Positions 1 to 12,293 of a stretch of DNA of 64,000 nucleotides are shown here, one piece after another. The notes below the pieces were generated by a model that was not told the origin of the DNA, did not search any database, and saw only the letters and a program-made list of their open reading frames with translations. Position 1 is the first letter of the stretch; each line of letters starts with the position of its first letter. Location of the stretch: contig WUJK01000002.1 of the NCBI GenBank assembly GCA_011317545.1, forward strand, positions 1,426,001-1,490,000. The letters are read 5' to 3'. This DNA is from Coniella vitis. Taxonomy: Eukaryota; Ascomycota; Sordariomycetes; Diaporthales; Schizoparmaceae. The position numbers and the translations under genes were made by a program.

Positions 1-3000
1 TGGACCAAAAGATTTAGATGGAGATACTTCTACTAAGTCTTTTTCAATTCTACAAATCTCTGTTATCAAGACAGATTGACGAAATTACTACATATTCGAT
101 TCCGTTGACGACATATGCCTAGCGTTTCTTGGAGTATCATCCTTCTGAACATCTGTTATGTTTTGCCCCTTCATACCATTCATGAGGCCTTGCCATGTAC
201 AGGAAAAGATCCCAATATATCTTACCACCATTGAACTTGGACCATTCTTCCGGGTAGGATATTTCGAATATGCTCACGATATTCAATCCCAACTCTACTC
301 TCCTCCTTCTTTACCACTTTCTTGTAAATGCTGCGAGATACACTCTTGGTCCAAGAATAAAATGGCTGCTCAGAATGAAGGGGAGCAGCCAAAGTGGTTG
401 TACACACGCCCAAATTCAATCTATATACAAAGTTGAAGTAAGGAACGGCAAATATGGCTGTTCAAAGATGTGTCGCCATTTTTCAGACGCTGCCCTGAAT
501 GCCTACTCGAACCTAAAACAAAAGAGGGTTTACTAAAAGAAGAAAAAAACGTGTATAATCTGCATTGCAACTTTTACAAGAATATTAGAACAGCCATTCC
601 ATGTATGGAGACATACAATTGCATGCTATATCTGCTTTGATAAATGATGGTCCTATGTTGACGCTCAGTCTGCCTTCTGGAACCGCCCTCAATTAGCACC
701 GGCTACTTGATACAACAGGTCACTTACGCTCAGGAGAATAATCATTCGCGCAACACGGATGACTTTTTAGCTGAAAGTCAACTTTTCTTCCAACTTCTGT
801 CCGTTTCTCAATTCTCTACAGAGTTTGAAACTTTCCAGAGGTGATATTGGTTCTTTGAATAGCTCTAAATGTACTTATCATACCACACATGGACTTTCGT
901 CCCTGTGACATATATTTGTACAGGGATGGCATTCAATAGGCGCGGGGATACATGTCTCTGTAAAAAGTAAAAGAAAAAGCCAATCTCTGCTATGCACAAG
1001 ACCCGCTAGTGATATATATCTTCACACCTGAACCCGCACAAGATGATATTATAAACAGTTCACACTTGGCATATTACAACTGCAACTCCAAATTTTGCAG
1101 CCTGCCATTTAGTTGCTGAACTTCGCTTGTGGCCAGCACCGCACGTACTCACCAAGGAACAACACATCTCAGCTGTAATCCACTACTTATGTGTAGCTGC
1201 AGGGTTGCCGTATGTAGATCGCACTGCCGCTCGCTCTTGATGCATATCCCGTGTGCATCTATGGCATAATAAAGCCACATAGCAGCATGTATATTTATGG
1301 ACGATTCAGAGTGTGGTGCATTGCTGAACACCATGACAGATGCATTAGCAATGTCTCAAAAGATTCCGGCAGAGCTCATTTGACATGTAAGACGCTTTGT
1401 TACGTTCGCCGAATTAATATAACTAACAAGCCTCTATAGAGGATGACCGCCGGTCAGAGATGAGATCAGTATTTTACTATTTACTGCATGTGGACTATAC
1501 AGTGCATGGTGTGAGGATTCATTTGCAAAAAAAAAGACGATCTATGAACACACACCGATGCCTTGATCATGCCCTCCGCGATTGTCTATATGTAGGTAGA
1601 CGCAAAGTGCAATGAAATTAATAGCATCTTTACATAAAAGCTGGCTGCTTTCTGCTCAAAGGATATTGACAGAAACACTTTCGTTACGGCACAGCAAGAT
1701 AATCATCGTCCAGGCCACGAGGACGACTGATTATACTGGTTTCAAAAAGCCTCGGTAGTGAGCAAAGAGAAACATACCTCTTTGCGCATCATTGGCAGAC
1801 AGAGACTATCATGAGGCTCGACCTCAATTTGCTCTTGGCATAAGGTTATGAAGCTTCGTGTCACTTAGGAGAGCTCATTTCAGCTGGCAGCCTTTGAAGG
1901 ATCAGATTGTGTGCTAAGACTCTAGGGTATTGGAGGCCGTCGATATTGTGCTAGTTTGCCGATCGATGCGTGTGCTGATTTCAAGTCGAGTTGTGCGCCC
2001 AGCTATCCCTGCTTGAGTAAACGTGCCGTGGTCTAATGCATTGAGGATTGGTGATATCTAGTCTCAGATACCTGGCGCCCTGTCCAAAGTGGAGATCCTG
2101 CCGTACGTTCTCACGCCCTTCATCGTGTCGAGATCGAATGCAACCGAGACTGGATGCACAGGACTGTAGCGCTGAGACTAGGCGGGACGCACCATCATGG
2201 AAGGAGCGACGGCAAAAATTCTGTCGAAGCCTGAGAATTTCAGCCATGAAGAGCAGGGAAAGTAGCGCCTATGTAGACTTTCGGGAAGCGCAAAGGCGTC
2301 TAGCATTGTAACGGGTGTGTACAGTGCCCACTACTCTCTAGATGTGGACTTAATGTGCAAACAGTGGTCTAGTCAAGTACATTCCACGTAGTGCTAGAAC
2401 ACATACCGACTCATGGCTTGGTAAAGTAAATAAACGCCCGAGAACGGTTTTCGAACCAAACACCCACTCGACCCTAACACATAGAGAGAACACACGCACA
2501 GTCGCCCACTCATTCTCATACAAGTACAGAATGTGGCAAGTCGTTCGCCGTGGCAGGTTCTTTGGTCAAACAGGAAGCACGTATGCGACGCAGTCTGCAA
2601 GCCTAAAGACGCTCATAATTTCCCTCTACCCCGTTCTTCTGCAGCTTGCATGCAGAATGTGACAAAAAAAAGCGTGGGATCCTCGTGTTGGAACAGCTAG
2701 CAACTGTCTTGGAACGAGGAACGACAGCCCGGAAAAGAGTAACAAGCCCATCAAATACAATTCACCATGACAGACGCCGATGCCACGCCGATGTGTTTCA
2801 GGATGTTCAGGTGTGACTTCAAGCACACGACCTGAGCCGAGTCTCGGAAGACATTAAAACGGAGCGGGAAGACAAAACGACGGCAACACAAGACCGAGGC
2901 TGATGAGATCTTGTCCTGGACCTAGCGAACGTACAGTATGGTGGGCGGTGGCCGCACGGGGGTCTCTGGAACGTCTGCAAGTACTTTCTCGTGCCTCGGA

Positions 3001-6000
3001 TTCTGAACGAAGTACCATCCGTACGTCCAGCCAGCAACGTGCAAACGGTGGTTGTGGAGGGTAGAGCTACTTTGCCCGCTCAGTTCTTCCCGCGTTTCGC
3101 CAACATAGCTAGATAATCAACAAAAGCCATAGAACACAAGTCAAATTGCTAGATCAGCCCATGTTATGGTGAATTGCGCGCTGTCGCCATGACTACTAGC
3201 CTGGCTGTCATCAGCAGAAGCTTGGATCTCGAAATGACCGGGGACGGCAGGAATGCAGCTGCAAAGTATATCATAGCACCTAGTGGAAACAATGAAGCCA
3301 AAGAGGAAGGCATCAGACGAATTAATACAAGATTTAAGTTGAAGAAGTGCCAGCAACATGAGCTTGTTGGTGGAAAAGACGAGGCGTGCTCTCAGGTACA
3401 TAAAGTGTTTGGTGTGTCGTCAGAAGCGGGCGACAAGGTGTTGGGCCGAATGGGCAAGAGCGGGAAGGCAAGATGTCACGAGGGCGGGGGGGCCCTGTCA
3501 ACGGCCCATGCTGTCAATTGAGCACTTGCAGCCAATCACATGAGGCAGGGGCAATTGTTTACTGAATGGGTTGCTCTGACTCGCTGGAAATTCAAGCGTG
3601 TAAGGCCCAGAGCTATCGATATTTGCCCTTTTCAGCGTCCAGCAGGGCCTCAGCCCCTGCCACGGCCCAAAGCTAAAGAGGAAATACCACAAAACAGAGG
3701 CGTGTTACGCCCCTAAACACCACTGCTTCTGCCACTGAAAGCCTGCGTGGGTAGCGGAAGCGAGTGCAATTTGACAACTCACTGACACAGTACACAGTAC
3801 AGAGGACACAGCTCACAGCAAGCCACTACTTACAGTGCCTGGTCTGGATTTGACTCTGACCGAGGCGTGTGGGAAAAGCGCATTTGGCCTGCAACAAACG
3901 GCACTAAAAAGCCATGCTTATGATTGCGCAAAGTCCTTGGAGGCCCGACCCTGCTGCTGCACTCATGCCTGACCAGCCTGGCCTGGCCTAGCTTGGCCTC
4001 GAAATCTGGCCTGCCTGGGCTTGACCGCAGCGTTTGCAGATTGCCTACATAGTCTGATATACCATACTATACCATAACCTGACTACAGGCGGGCTCTTTA
4101 CTATGTATAACCCCATCTGGTGACCCTCGTTGCCAGCTTGCCTAGTCCACGCCGTCCGATCAGCCTCCACCTTGCCGCGCTCTGGGCCATCGGCATGACG
4201 CAGCAGGGCATATATGCGAATTTGTGCTTCTTATACGGGCCTTCAGAATGTGCGCCTGCGCCTGTGCCTTGGGACAACAGCCACGGCTGCCACGGCTGCC
4301 ACAGCTGCGGCCACGGCCACGGCCAATGTCACTGGGACATTGTCATGGTTGACATGAGCACACTCTTCAAGCCGCCAGCCCCCGGCCGCCAGCCCTCCTG
4401 CTCTGTGTCCAAGTGGCCGCTGCTGGCCCGCAGCTTTGCTGCACACGTTCCCCGGAGGAACCCCAAAACAATTTCCCGGCCTTCCTGTCCTTAGCGGACC
4501 CATCGTCGCATTCACGCGAAGCTTTCTGTACCGTCTGTCGACGTACAAGAGCCCGGTGCACCGTGTCTGGCTTGCCAGGTAGTCAAGACTTCAGCGTTCG
4601 GCCGCTGGACGGCCCTCAATCGTCCCGCCGGGGCCAGGTATTCGGTACTCTGGCTTGATGGACGCCAGACATGCGCCGTTTTAGACATCGGCACGGCATT
4701 GTACGTATGTCGACTTGAGTGTTGGCGCATGTAGCTTTGACACTGGGCGCCTCGTTTCGGGACGTTGATGCACAGTATGCAGCCTGGTGTCATTTTGGCT
4801 TGTGGGTTGTGTATGTGTTTGAGCTTTCATGTTTCGCAAACTTCTTTTCCTACGCTCTTCGATTGACCGTTTCTTGAAATTGGTTTTGTTTCGAATTTTT
4901 CTTGATATCACTCTTTCTCTTCGGCTGTGTGCTCGTGCGCTTCGCACCCCTCAAGTGGCACGTTTTTTCCCCACCATCTGCTGGTTGATCCTTCCCTTGT
5001 GAATGTTTCTCTGCGAACATACTGAGGGAAGGAGCCACTTGTCGCCGGTTGTCCGAGCCAAGTGCAGCGGCCACCTAAGTTACTTCCTGCTCCGGTACAG
5101 CCATACATTCTACATGGGTACCTCGTTGCTAGGTACGTACCTTCCTTGGTAGGCAAAGAAGGACTTGCAGGTTTGTAAGTATCTGACCTCTCTTGTGCGC
5201 ATAACCTTGACATGCCTTTTCGCACCGCTGCCCAACAACAAGCAGTCTTATAGTTGCCAACCTTGGAAGTTACGCAGGCTGCTTGCAGTACTTGCAGTAC
5301 TTAACGACTTCACAGTGCTCGCTGCGCCGCACCTCACATTGACGCTCACTCTGCCCTTCCTGCCCTGCTACGTTACCACTACCTTGCTATCCGAGGCTCC
5401 GTCGCCAACAGTCTCGGTATAGTACCTCTACACTCGCCCCAGGCCTCCTTGAGCCCAGGTACACAAGTAGCCGGTACTTTGGTTGGTCATGGTTGTCTGT
5501 CCGTCCTCTGCTGCACCAGAAAGTGCACAGTTCCGAGCCATTACACATAGCAGCCACGGCCTGTCACACGCCTCAACGGCCGTGTTCGACGAAGCACCCT
5601 AGTTCCCTGGACCATACCTGGCCTTTCCTCATCTATCATGCTCTCCTGCCCTTGAACCACCCGTTAACCCTGGTCTAGCCCTAGGCCATCTTTTCCTTGT
5701 TGCCGATACGCTCACACCCCTACCATCACTTTCTCATGTGCCCTTTGCACACTGCAACGCAACGGCAGCACTTACTCTTGCCTCTGAGGCTCCCGGCCAT
5801 GGTCCCATCCAATTTTCTTCCCCCGGCTTTTTGACAACGGCTTATTTTTTTTTTCCCTTTCCCTGCTGAGTGCCCACTGTCAAGTCATAATGTGCGGCCG
5901 GGATCCCAGACCGATTGCTTTCCCCCAACGTCCTGATCCACCTTCTGCCATGTGCATCCCACCAATGCTAGTCCGTGATATTTTGCCTCTCGGCATATGC

Positions 6001-6671
6001 ACACAACTGCCCTTTACTCTGCTTGTTTCTTTCTCTGAGCAATCAAAACTTGCATCAGGCCAATCCGCGTCTTTCTTGCTGCTGGTTCTCGTCCAGGGGT
6101 GTCCGTAGTGCCCCTCTGACCGGCACCTTCCCCCTCTTGTCTGTTAGCCCGCCTTTCTGGACGGGTGTGTGGGTAGGAGGACGAGGCCATCTCGCCCCGG
6201 CGGCAGGGGTGGTACTCGTCGCTGCTCACACTTCGTCATGCTATCTTGACCTCATCTTGAGCGGGGGCTTGCCTCTTCGCCCAGCGAATAGAGTCAACCT
6301 GTCTTATCCTCTTTGATCACGGGACTCTGGCTCTCCGTTCGCAGGGAAAACCATGGCTCGAAAAACTATAAAAAGGCGCCGTTTAGTCGGTTCTCGTCCG
6401 TCTTGTGTTGCTCTTTTCTCTTTCCTCTTAATTCTCGACAGATAGCTTCCAGTCTGCCACCAGGCCCAGAGCAACTTCCAACCAGCTTCAATAGTCTTCA
6501 ACAAAGACCTTCAAAGATCCAAACACTCTTCACAAGAAACTCGCCCTACCTCGTTTGCCGCTAAGGAGTCTCTACTTTCGACTCCTCTTCATCAGCACCA
6601 CCATCCTTCAGCACCACCGCCTTCGTCTGCTTCTGCTGCTTCTTTTCCTCCTCCCAAACACATCAGCCACC
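1..6671. other. Gene-free 6.7 kb with 5' leader at its right end
   Basis: I find no convincing gene here. Reading frames are short, lie on both strands and resemble no family I know, and I see no paired splice sites joining them. Low-complexity GC-rich repeats of CCACGGCTG/CCACGGC type occur around 4280-4325. The last 350 bases before the KXD1-like start are pyrimidine-rich and probably hold its promoter and leader. No terminal repeats or transposase fragments were recognised. Confidence 0.6.
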
Positions 6672-7737
6672 ATGTCTTCCTACTCCCCTACTCAGTACTA
6701 CTCCTCCACTCTGCCAATGCCAGTGCCCACCAAGGGCGGCTACCCGGCCTACTACCACACAGAGAGCACGTACTCTGTGTCTCCGCCCGAGGCTGACGTC
6801 TCCGTGAGCTCCGGCTCCGGGGTTCCCTCATACAGTAATTCGGGCTACTCGGCGACCGCCAGCTACGCGGGCAGCAGCCATGGCGACTACGAGTCAGAGC
6901 GGTCCGCTAGTGGCGTCGATTTCAATGAATATATGCATGAGCATCTTGCGAACGCCTTCGACCCACTGCCTCTGGACAAGGCTGTGGCTACGCAGGCACA
7001 AACGTAAGCAATTTCTTCCAGCAATGATTCTGCTACTTGATCGGAATTGCCTGGGTTGGCCCACAGCTCCGCGGCCAGAATTGCAGATCTACAGTTCCTG
7101 GTGGCATTGTGGACGGGGCCCTAGCACACGCCTAGCGCGAGAAACCGTTTGCGACACCATCTACTGGCGGGGAATGATCCGGAGCCCTGCAACTCGGGGG
7201 GTGGGGGTTGGAGAGGAAAACGAGAGAAAAATTATTGATTGAGTTTGGCTGACGCACATTGCCTTGTAAAATAGTTCTGGTCGACTCAACGCCAAGCATC
7301 GCGAGTTGCTTGAGCTTCAGCAAAAGGCACAGGCTCGTCTCGCGAGATCGCGTGCTCGCTTCGCTGAAGGCATGGAAGATGCACGTGAAGTGCGCCAGAA
7401 TCTGGAATGGACACAAAAGAAGGTTTCGTAAGTAAATCCCCAACCACAAAGAAAAGCCTAAATTTCACCAGAGCAATTCTGCCTCCTAGTTGGGAAGTGA
7501 AAAGAGCAAAAGATATCAAGGAGAATTAAATGGAGTTTTATCAACCGGCTGTTAGCGTTCCTTCAAACCCCAGCGGAGATGCATATGCCGGTCAACAAAT
7601 TCATGTGTTTGTCACAAATTTGCAAACAAGAGCTGACAGTTGCAATAATCAGATCTCTCAAGACAAAGGCCTCGAAAAAGCACTCCAAGGAGTACAGCAA
7701 AGCGCGGGCTCGATACCCTTCTCCTGACGGTTACTAA
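6672..7737 (+). CDS. KXD1: KxDL-type BLOC-1 subunit KXD1 homologue
   Basis: Three exons (6672-7003, 7275-7427, 7653-7737) give a 189-residue protein. Introns are 271 and 225 nt with GTAAGC/GTAAGT donors, and the second has a CTGAC branch site before its acceptor. The N-terminal 90 residues are Ser/Tyr/Pro-rich and probably disordered. A helical region starts around residue 95 (FNEYMHEHLANAFDPLPLDK) and continues through SGRLNAKHRELLELQQKAQA and LEWTQKKVSSLK to the C-terminal ARARYPSPDGY. This is the fungal KxDL pattern (DPxPLDK, then a long alpha-helix). Family members act in the endosomal BLOC-1 complex. The ATG at 6672 is preceded by GCCACC, a strong start context. Function is inferred from family resemblance. 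Confidence 0.85.
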
Positions 7738-9627
7738 ACGCTGGGTTGCATCTGCGGCTTGCGGCGTTCAGCCGCTGTCGAATTTGAGTTGAGGCTCAAA
7801 AATTTGACGAGATACACCGAAACTCACCTAACCCAGCAACGCATTTCCAGGATTGTCGTTTCATTTTCGGAAAAATAGCACCACAGCGGTACCCACCTCA
7901 TTCCAAGAGAGAATTAACCTTGCCAAGTTCGTCGAAAAGGGGGGAAGCGGCCTGCTGAAAAGTAGGCGGGCGAATCTCACTTTGTTGCACATCACACAGA
8001 TCTGGATCACGCACAGCACATAGGGCTGCATACGGAGCGATTGTTCGATCCACCCCCCTCCCGGGCCATCTGCACACGCTCTCTGGCTGGCCCTGACAGC
8101 TTGCATGAGGCGGATCTCAGGCGGAGGGGAGGTGACGTTGGGCGGCAAACAACCATACTCGCGCGTGCCTTCCGCAGCAGGAACTGGGAATCTGGGTTAC
8201 ATGGCACGGACATGGCGTTGGCGGATTGGAGGGCGTATTTCCATTTTCTGTATTTCCACATTATCAAGACGCGGCGGCTGGCTTTTACGACATTACGATT
8301 GGACGAAACAGGCTCGAAAAGTACAGGTACATTGGTCGCGGATTGCTCAACTGTTTGCACGTGGAAGGGCGTGTGCGTGTCGTATTTAAGCAGCGAGACT
8401 GGTCAGGGGAGGGGGTGTGGGCAGATGCGAGATCTGGGCTCCGATTTGCATCTCACTAGACACGTTGTGGGCGGAGCGGCACGGCAAAACCATGGTAGCT
8501 CCCGCCCTGCCTCTCCTAGCATGTTCTGCCCAAGGCCCGAGCCGAAGGCGACCCTGGGACACACGAGTGTGTGATCAGACCGGCAGGGACAGGGATAGGC
8601 GAGATGGAGGGGTACAGAAAGAGGGAGGCAGAGGGGATAGAAAGAGGGAAGCCACTTTGCCTCTTCGGGGGCGTGGATACTGCCTCTTCAGGAAGGGCAG
8701 CGCCTCATGAGGCTACGCTGCTCCTTTCTCTTCCCTCAGTCCCCTCTGGACTCTCCCTCGTTCTCTCATTGGACATTTGGACGGCGTTGTGGGGGTTTAT
8801 CTTGTTCTTCTCTGTTTCCCTCCTTGGTCATATTCTTCCGTCGCCTATAGGCAAAATAATCAAGGCGGTATATTTGTTCAGGTCGCCCCCAGGGTGGATG
8901 GCCCCTCGACCGGTGTCTCCTCCTCGGGCCCGCCGTAGACCGGGGGTGATATGTGCTGTGACCCGACGCCCACACCCTTGTCCTCTCGTGATCACCTGTC
9001 GTCTCGTCCCATGCCTTGCTGACGTAAAGCTTGACTGCACAGTGTGACTTGTAGTGCTGAAAAGTTCTCGTAGGCGGGCTTTGCGCCTTGTGGTGTGCTA
9101 AAAGACACGGTGTAGACGAGGTGGGCTATGCCATGTCTCGATATAGTATCGTCTTCCTTCGGTCTGTAACCTTGGTGGCTGCGGCCCGATGTGTACCTTG
9201 TCCCTTGTACATATCACGTGACAAAGCACAATGGCCAGAAGACCAGTGACTTTATGGCCCCTCTGCCCTTCCATCTGAACCCTAAGCTCAATGTAACCAA
9301 TCACAAATCTCCGGTAGACACTGAGGATATCTTGTTATTGTTTTCTTTCGGGTCGATAGCTGTTCTTGTAGGCTGTCTTGCAATAGGGTGAGTAGCCAAC
9401 CCGGTCCTTGGTGAAGCTATACCCAACTCGTAACGATACCGGTTCAGAACAACATACCCGTTGGGCTTCGAGGAGCCACCGATGCAAGTCTAGAGAAGAT
9501 GTATGTTTGTCTCGTTGAAAAATGGTCGCGCAATCCTGTTGAGGTGGGAAGGTCCTATGGCCTCTTCTTAAGCACAACAAATCTTCAGCATTCCTCGATA
9601 TCTAGGGCTTGTCTTCAGCACCTGGGT
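7738..9627. other. Intergenic, 1.9 kb
   Basis: This interval separates KXD1 (+) from the convergent 9628-10344 gene (-). It must hold both 3' UTRs. It is moderately GC-rich with several short overlapping open frames around 8040-9047, none with family-like sequence or splice structure. I see nothing else in it. Confidence 0.5.
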
Positions 9628-10344
9628 TCAGAATTCTTCTTGATGATCAGACTCTGTGATACCAGCAGCCGAAATTTCCATCCTTGGCTCCTTCGCTGTT
9701 ACTGAAAGTTCAGCATTCGGTCCCGAGTCTGAGGCTGTTGTTGGAGAAGGCCACACTCCTCTTGCTTCGAGTCCTCTCCGCTGCTCTAGTCTTGCCCATG
9801 GGTTCTCATTTATGCGGATATCGACGTAGTCTTCCCACCAAGGCTTCCCACCTGTTTGCTGATCGCTCGGCCCCCTACGCGAATGCTGATTTCTTGGCTC
9901 ATATTGCGTCCCATGTTGAGCCACGATACTCATATGGGGATACTGCTCACCCAATGGCGCAGGGTTTGCATGACTTCCATTGGCAGGTCCACCATCAACT
10001 GTCACGCCATTCCCGCCGATAACATCCTCGTCTTCATCCAGATCGATCTCATCTGCGTTTCCCATCTTGGGGAGGGGAATGGCTGAAACGGGTGGCCGGG
10101 ACGGCAGGGTCGTAGGCGGCACTGGAAGCCGCCTCGGCCCTAGTGGCGCAGAATTCGCACCCGTGCTGCTGCTCTTGTTGGCGGCGCTCGGCTTCTTGGG
10201 GAGACCAGCGACGGTGGCGTCTGCGTTTGGGTTGAACTTGCGCTTCTTGGCTGCCGACTGCATGCCGAAGCCTGAGAAGCCCATTGCCGCTGCCATGGCG
10301 GCAGAGTCATCCATGTCCTTGTCGCTGATGGGTGTCTCTGCCAT
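9628..10344 (-). CDS. Conserved fungal protein of unknown function
   Basis: A single exon of 238 residues. Near the N-terminus lies a motif MGFSGFGMQS followed by a basic AAKKRKFN, which could act as a nuclear localisation signal. A Pro/Ser-rich stretch follows, then an acidic segment DEIDLDEDEDVIGG around residue 100. A Trp-rich motif KPWWEDYVDIRINENPWARL near residue 170 looks like the most conserved element. I associate this layout with uncharacterised ascomycete proteins but can name no function. The start is the first ATG and has a plausible context. It is divergent from the gene at 11317. Confidence 0.65.
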   Translation of the reverse strand: MAETPISDKDMDDSAAMAAAMGFSGFGMQSAAKKRKFNPNADATVAGLPKKPSAANKSSSTGANSAPLGPRRLPVPPTTLPSRPPVSAIPLPKMGNADEIDLDEDEDVIGGNGVTVDGGPANGSHANPAPLGEQYPHMSIVAQHGTQYEPRNQHSRRGPSDQQTGGKPWWEDYVDIRINENPWARLEQRRGLEARGVWPSPTTASDSGPNAELSVTAKEPRMEISAAGITESDHQEEF

Positions 10345-11316
10345 GATTAGCGTGAAGAGCTGTACACGTCTGAATGAGAAAAGAGGGTGCGTTTGTGGTG
10401 GATCAATTGGCTAAAGTTGAGGAGAGCGTCAGGAGTGGTGCGTGCTGCAGTCTTTATGGAGGATGTGAATGGCGTTGCAGGACGACAGTAAAATGATAGG
10501 ACCCAGGAAGCTTAAAGCCGTGAGAAACAGCTGTGGAATCGTGAGCGACAAATTGGCAAACTGCTGCTGCGCTCAAGACACTGAAGGGTATGTATCGAGT
10601 GTCCAAGGCAATCGGAATAAGCACTGAGATCTGGGTTTCAAGGCAAGAAGTGAAGAGAGCCTCATATCGAACGTCGTGGGCGAAAAGCAAAGTGGAGAAA
10701 ACTGCAGGCAGGAAAGAGCAACAGGGGTAGAAAGTGCCGGTATGTACCGTGTACATAGTAGTTCTGTATGCCCTAAAAGGCTAGTGGCTTTAGACTTTCT
10801 TCAACCCCTGTAGCGGCTGGATGAAAGTACCTGATCTAGGAGGAAGAGACTTACTACCCATGGGCATGTGATGTTTTCCAGATCCAGGTGCGCCGAATGA
10901 GATTCATAAAACAAATGGCTCATTGCTGCTGAGCTGAGAGTGAAGGGATCTTGGACTCGGGGTCTGAAATTTGAATCCCCCTCTTATTGATTTGTTCCTT
11001 TTGCCAGCGCTTCCTATACATAGTAATTACCTCAGTGCTGAAGGAAGAAGTGCTAGATTGGGCTGGTCTGCGGCATATCTGACTGTGATGACGCTGAAAC
11101 GCTACTACTGCCCTCCGACTGGCGCTCGGGCTGGATGCTCCAACACAACCAAGCAAATTTATATCAAGCCAAGACGTGTCCCCTGGTTATTATTTTTCTT
11201 CTATCTCGTCGTGTTGGAACAATTGCGAAAAGGCCGTCCATCTAACAAGTCAATTGATATCAAAGAAAGATCAGATTTTTACACGAAAACTTCCACCTTG
11301 CTCATACATATCCAAG
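10345..11316. promoter_or_regulatory. Divergent intergenic promoter region
   Basis: These 972 bases lie between two divergently transcribed genes and should hold both promoters. Two copies of the 8-mer ACATAGTA lie at 10753 and 11018. An in-frame upstream ATG at 11176 would add 47 residues to the right-hand gene, but the ATG at 11317 has the better context (CCAAGATGG). No protein-coding signal is evident. Confidence 0.5.
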
Positions 11317-12006
11317 ATGGCCAGCAACGACATCAAGCTCCGGATTCCCTCCAAGTACAACCCTGCCCTTCAAAGCACAACAGAAACATCGCCATCGCCA
11401 TCGCCATCGCTGTCATCACCAGCAGCAGGTAGTGATACAGATGGAACATCGGGCTTCATTAACCCGCCCCTGGACTGGCTCGCCCGCACTTGGGCAGTAA
11501 CCCACTCTACCCTCGCCATGTGGCGCACCGCACGAAACGTGCGCATCACGTACAAGCCTCTGCCGCCCTCCCCACCCTCGGCAGATGGACCGCGCCCGCG
11601 TGTGGACGATTTAGTTGAGTACGAAAAGTCCTCGGGCAAGGGCGGGCTCAAGACAGTGTCTGGCGTCGACACGGCCTGTGGCCAGAGTGATACTGGCTCT
11701 TGGGACTGGCGCGGAAACGGCTTGTTGGGGTTTGTCACAAGCCACTGGGAGATTCTGGGCTGGGGCGAGCGCGAAATTGAAGGTGGTGGTGGGGACGTGG
11801 AAAGCTGGGTGGTGACTTGGTTTGCACCGACGCTGTTCACCAAGGAGGGTCTTGATCTGTACTCGAGCCGGCGGGAGGGTATGAGTCCCAAATTAGCAGA
11901 AGATATCATAACCCAGTTGAAGGAGGTGAATTCACCAGATGTCGTGGAGATGGTGAAGCAGGACATGACCGCTGTGGAGATCGAGCTGCCATGGAAGGAA
12001 AAATGA
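11317..12006 (+). CDS. Conserved fungal hypothetical protein
   Basis: A 229-residue single-exon protein starting MASNDIKLRIPSKYNP. It has a short Ser/Pro repeat (SPSPSPS) near residue 28, then a conserved-looking core: PPLDWLARTWAVTHSTLAMW, TYKPLPPSPP, DDLVEYE, GSWDWRGNGLLGFVTSHWEI, LGWGE and ESWVVTWFAPTLFTKEGLDL. The many Trp residues and beta-rich pattern suggest a small calycin/lipocalin-like barrel; that is inference, and I know no assigned function. The reading frame is open from 11176, but I prefer the internal ATG because of its context and the usual length of such proteins. The 3' end faces the LENG1-like gene 287 bases away. Confidence 0.65.
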   Translation: MASNDIKLRIPSKYNPALQSTTETSPSPSPSLSSPAAGSDTDGTSGFINPPLDWLARTWAVTHSTLAMWRTARNVRITYKPLPPSPPSADGPRPRVDDLVEYEKSSGKGGLKTVSGVDTACGQSDTGSWDWRGNGLLGFVTSHWEILGWGEREIEGGGGDVESWVVTWFAPTLFTKEGLDLYSSRREGMSPKLAEDIITQLKEVNSPDVVEMVKQDMTAVEIELPWKEK

Positions 12007-12293
12007 TTCAACCATAGACGGATTGCCTGGCACGGCTAATATAACCACCGTGGAAGTAGATTTACAAAAGGATAAATCGCATAAAGATGAGTTGTACGAG
12101 CCGGCAACATGCGAAAGTGTCATTATTGTTTGCAGAAATACCATATACTGCAAATCGTGAAATTAAATACACTTGCACTCGCATTCTCTGACTTGCACTC
12201 GTTATGGTATTCACATATGGATATGAAAATCCGGGTATCACTTTTCCAATTGATCTGGTTATTATTGCTGTTGTCGTCGCCTCATGAACAGAG

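Noticed and set aside
4120..4548. Gly/His/Cys-rich and Ala-rich frames over CCACGGC repeats
   Set aside because: Open frames on both strands come from short GC-rich repeats; no conserved protein pattern.
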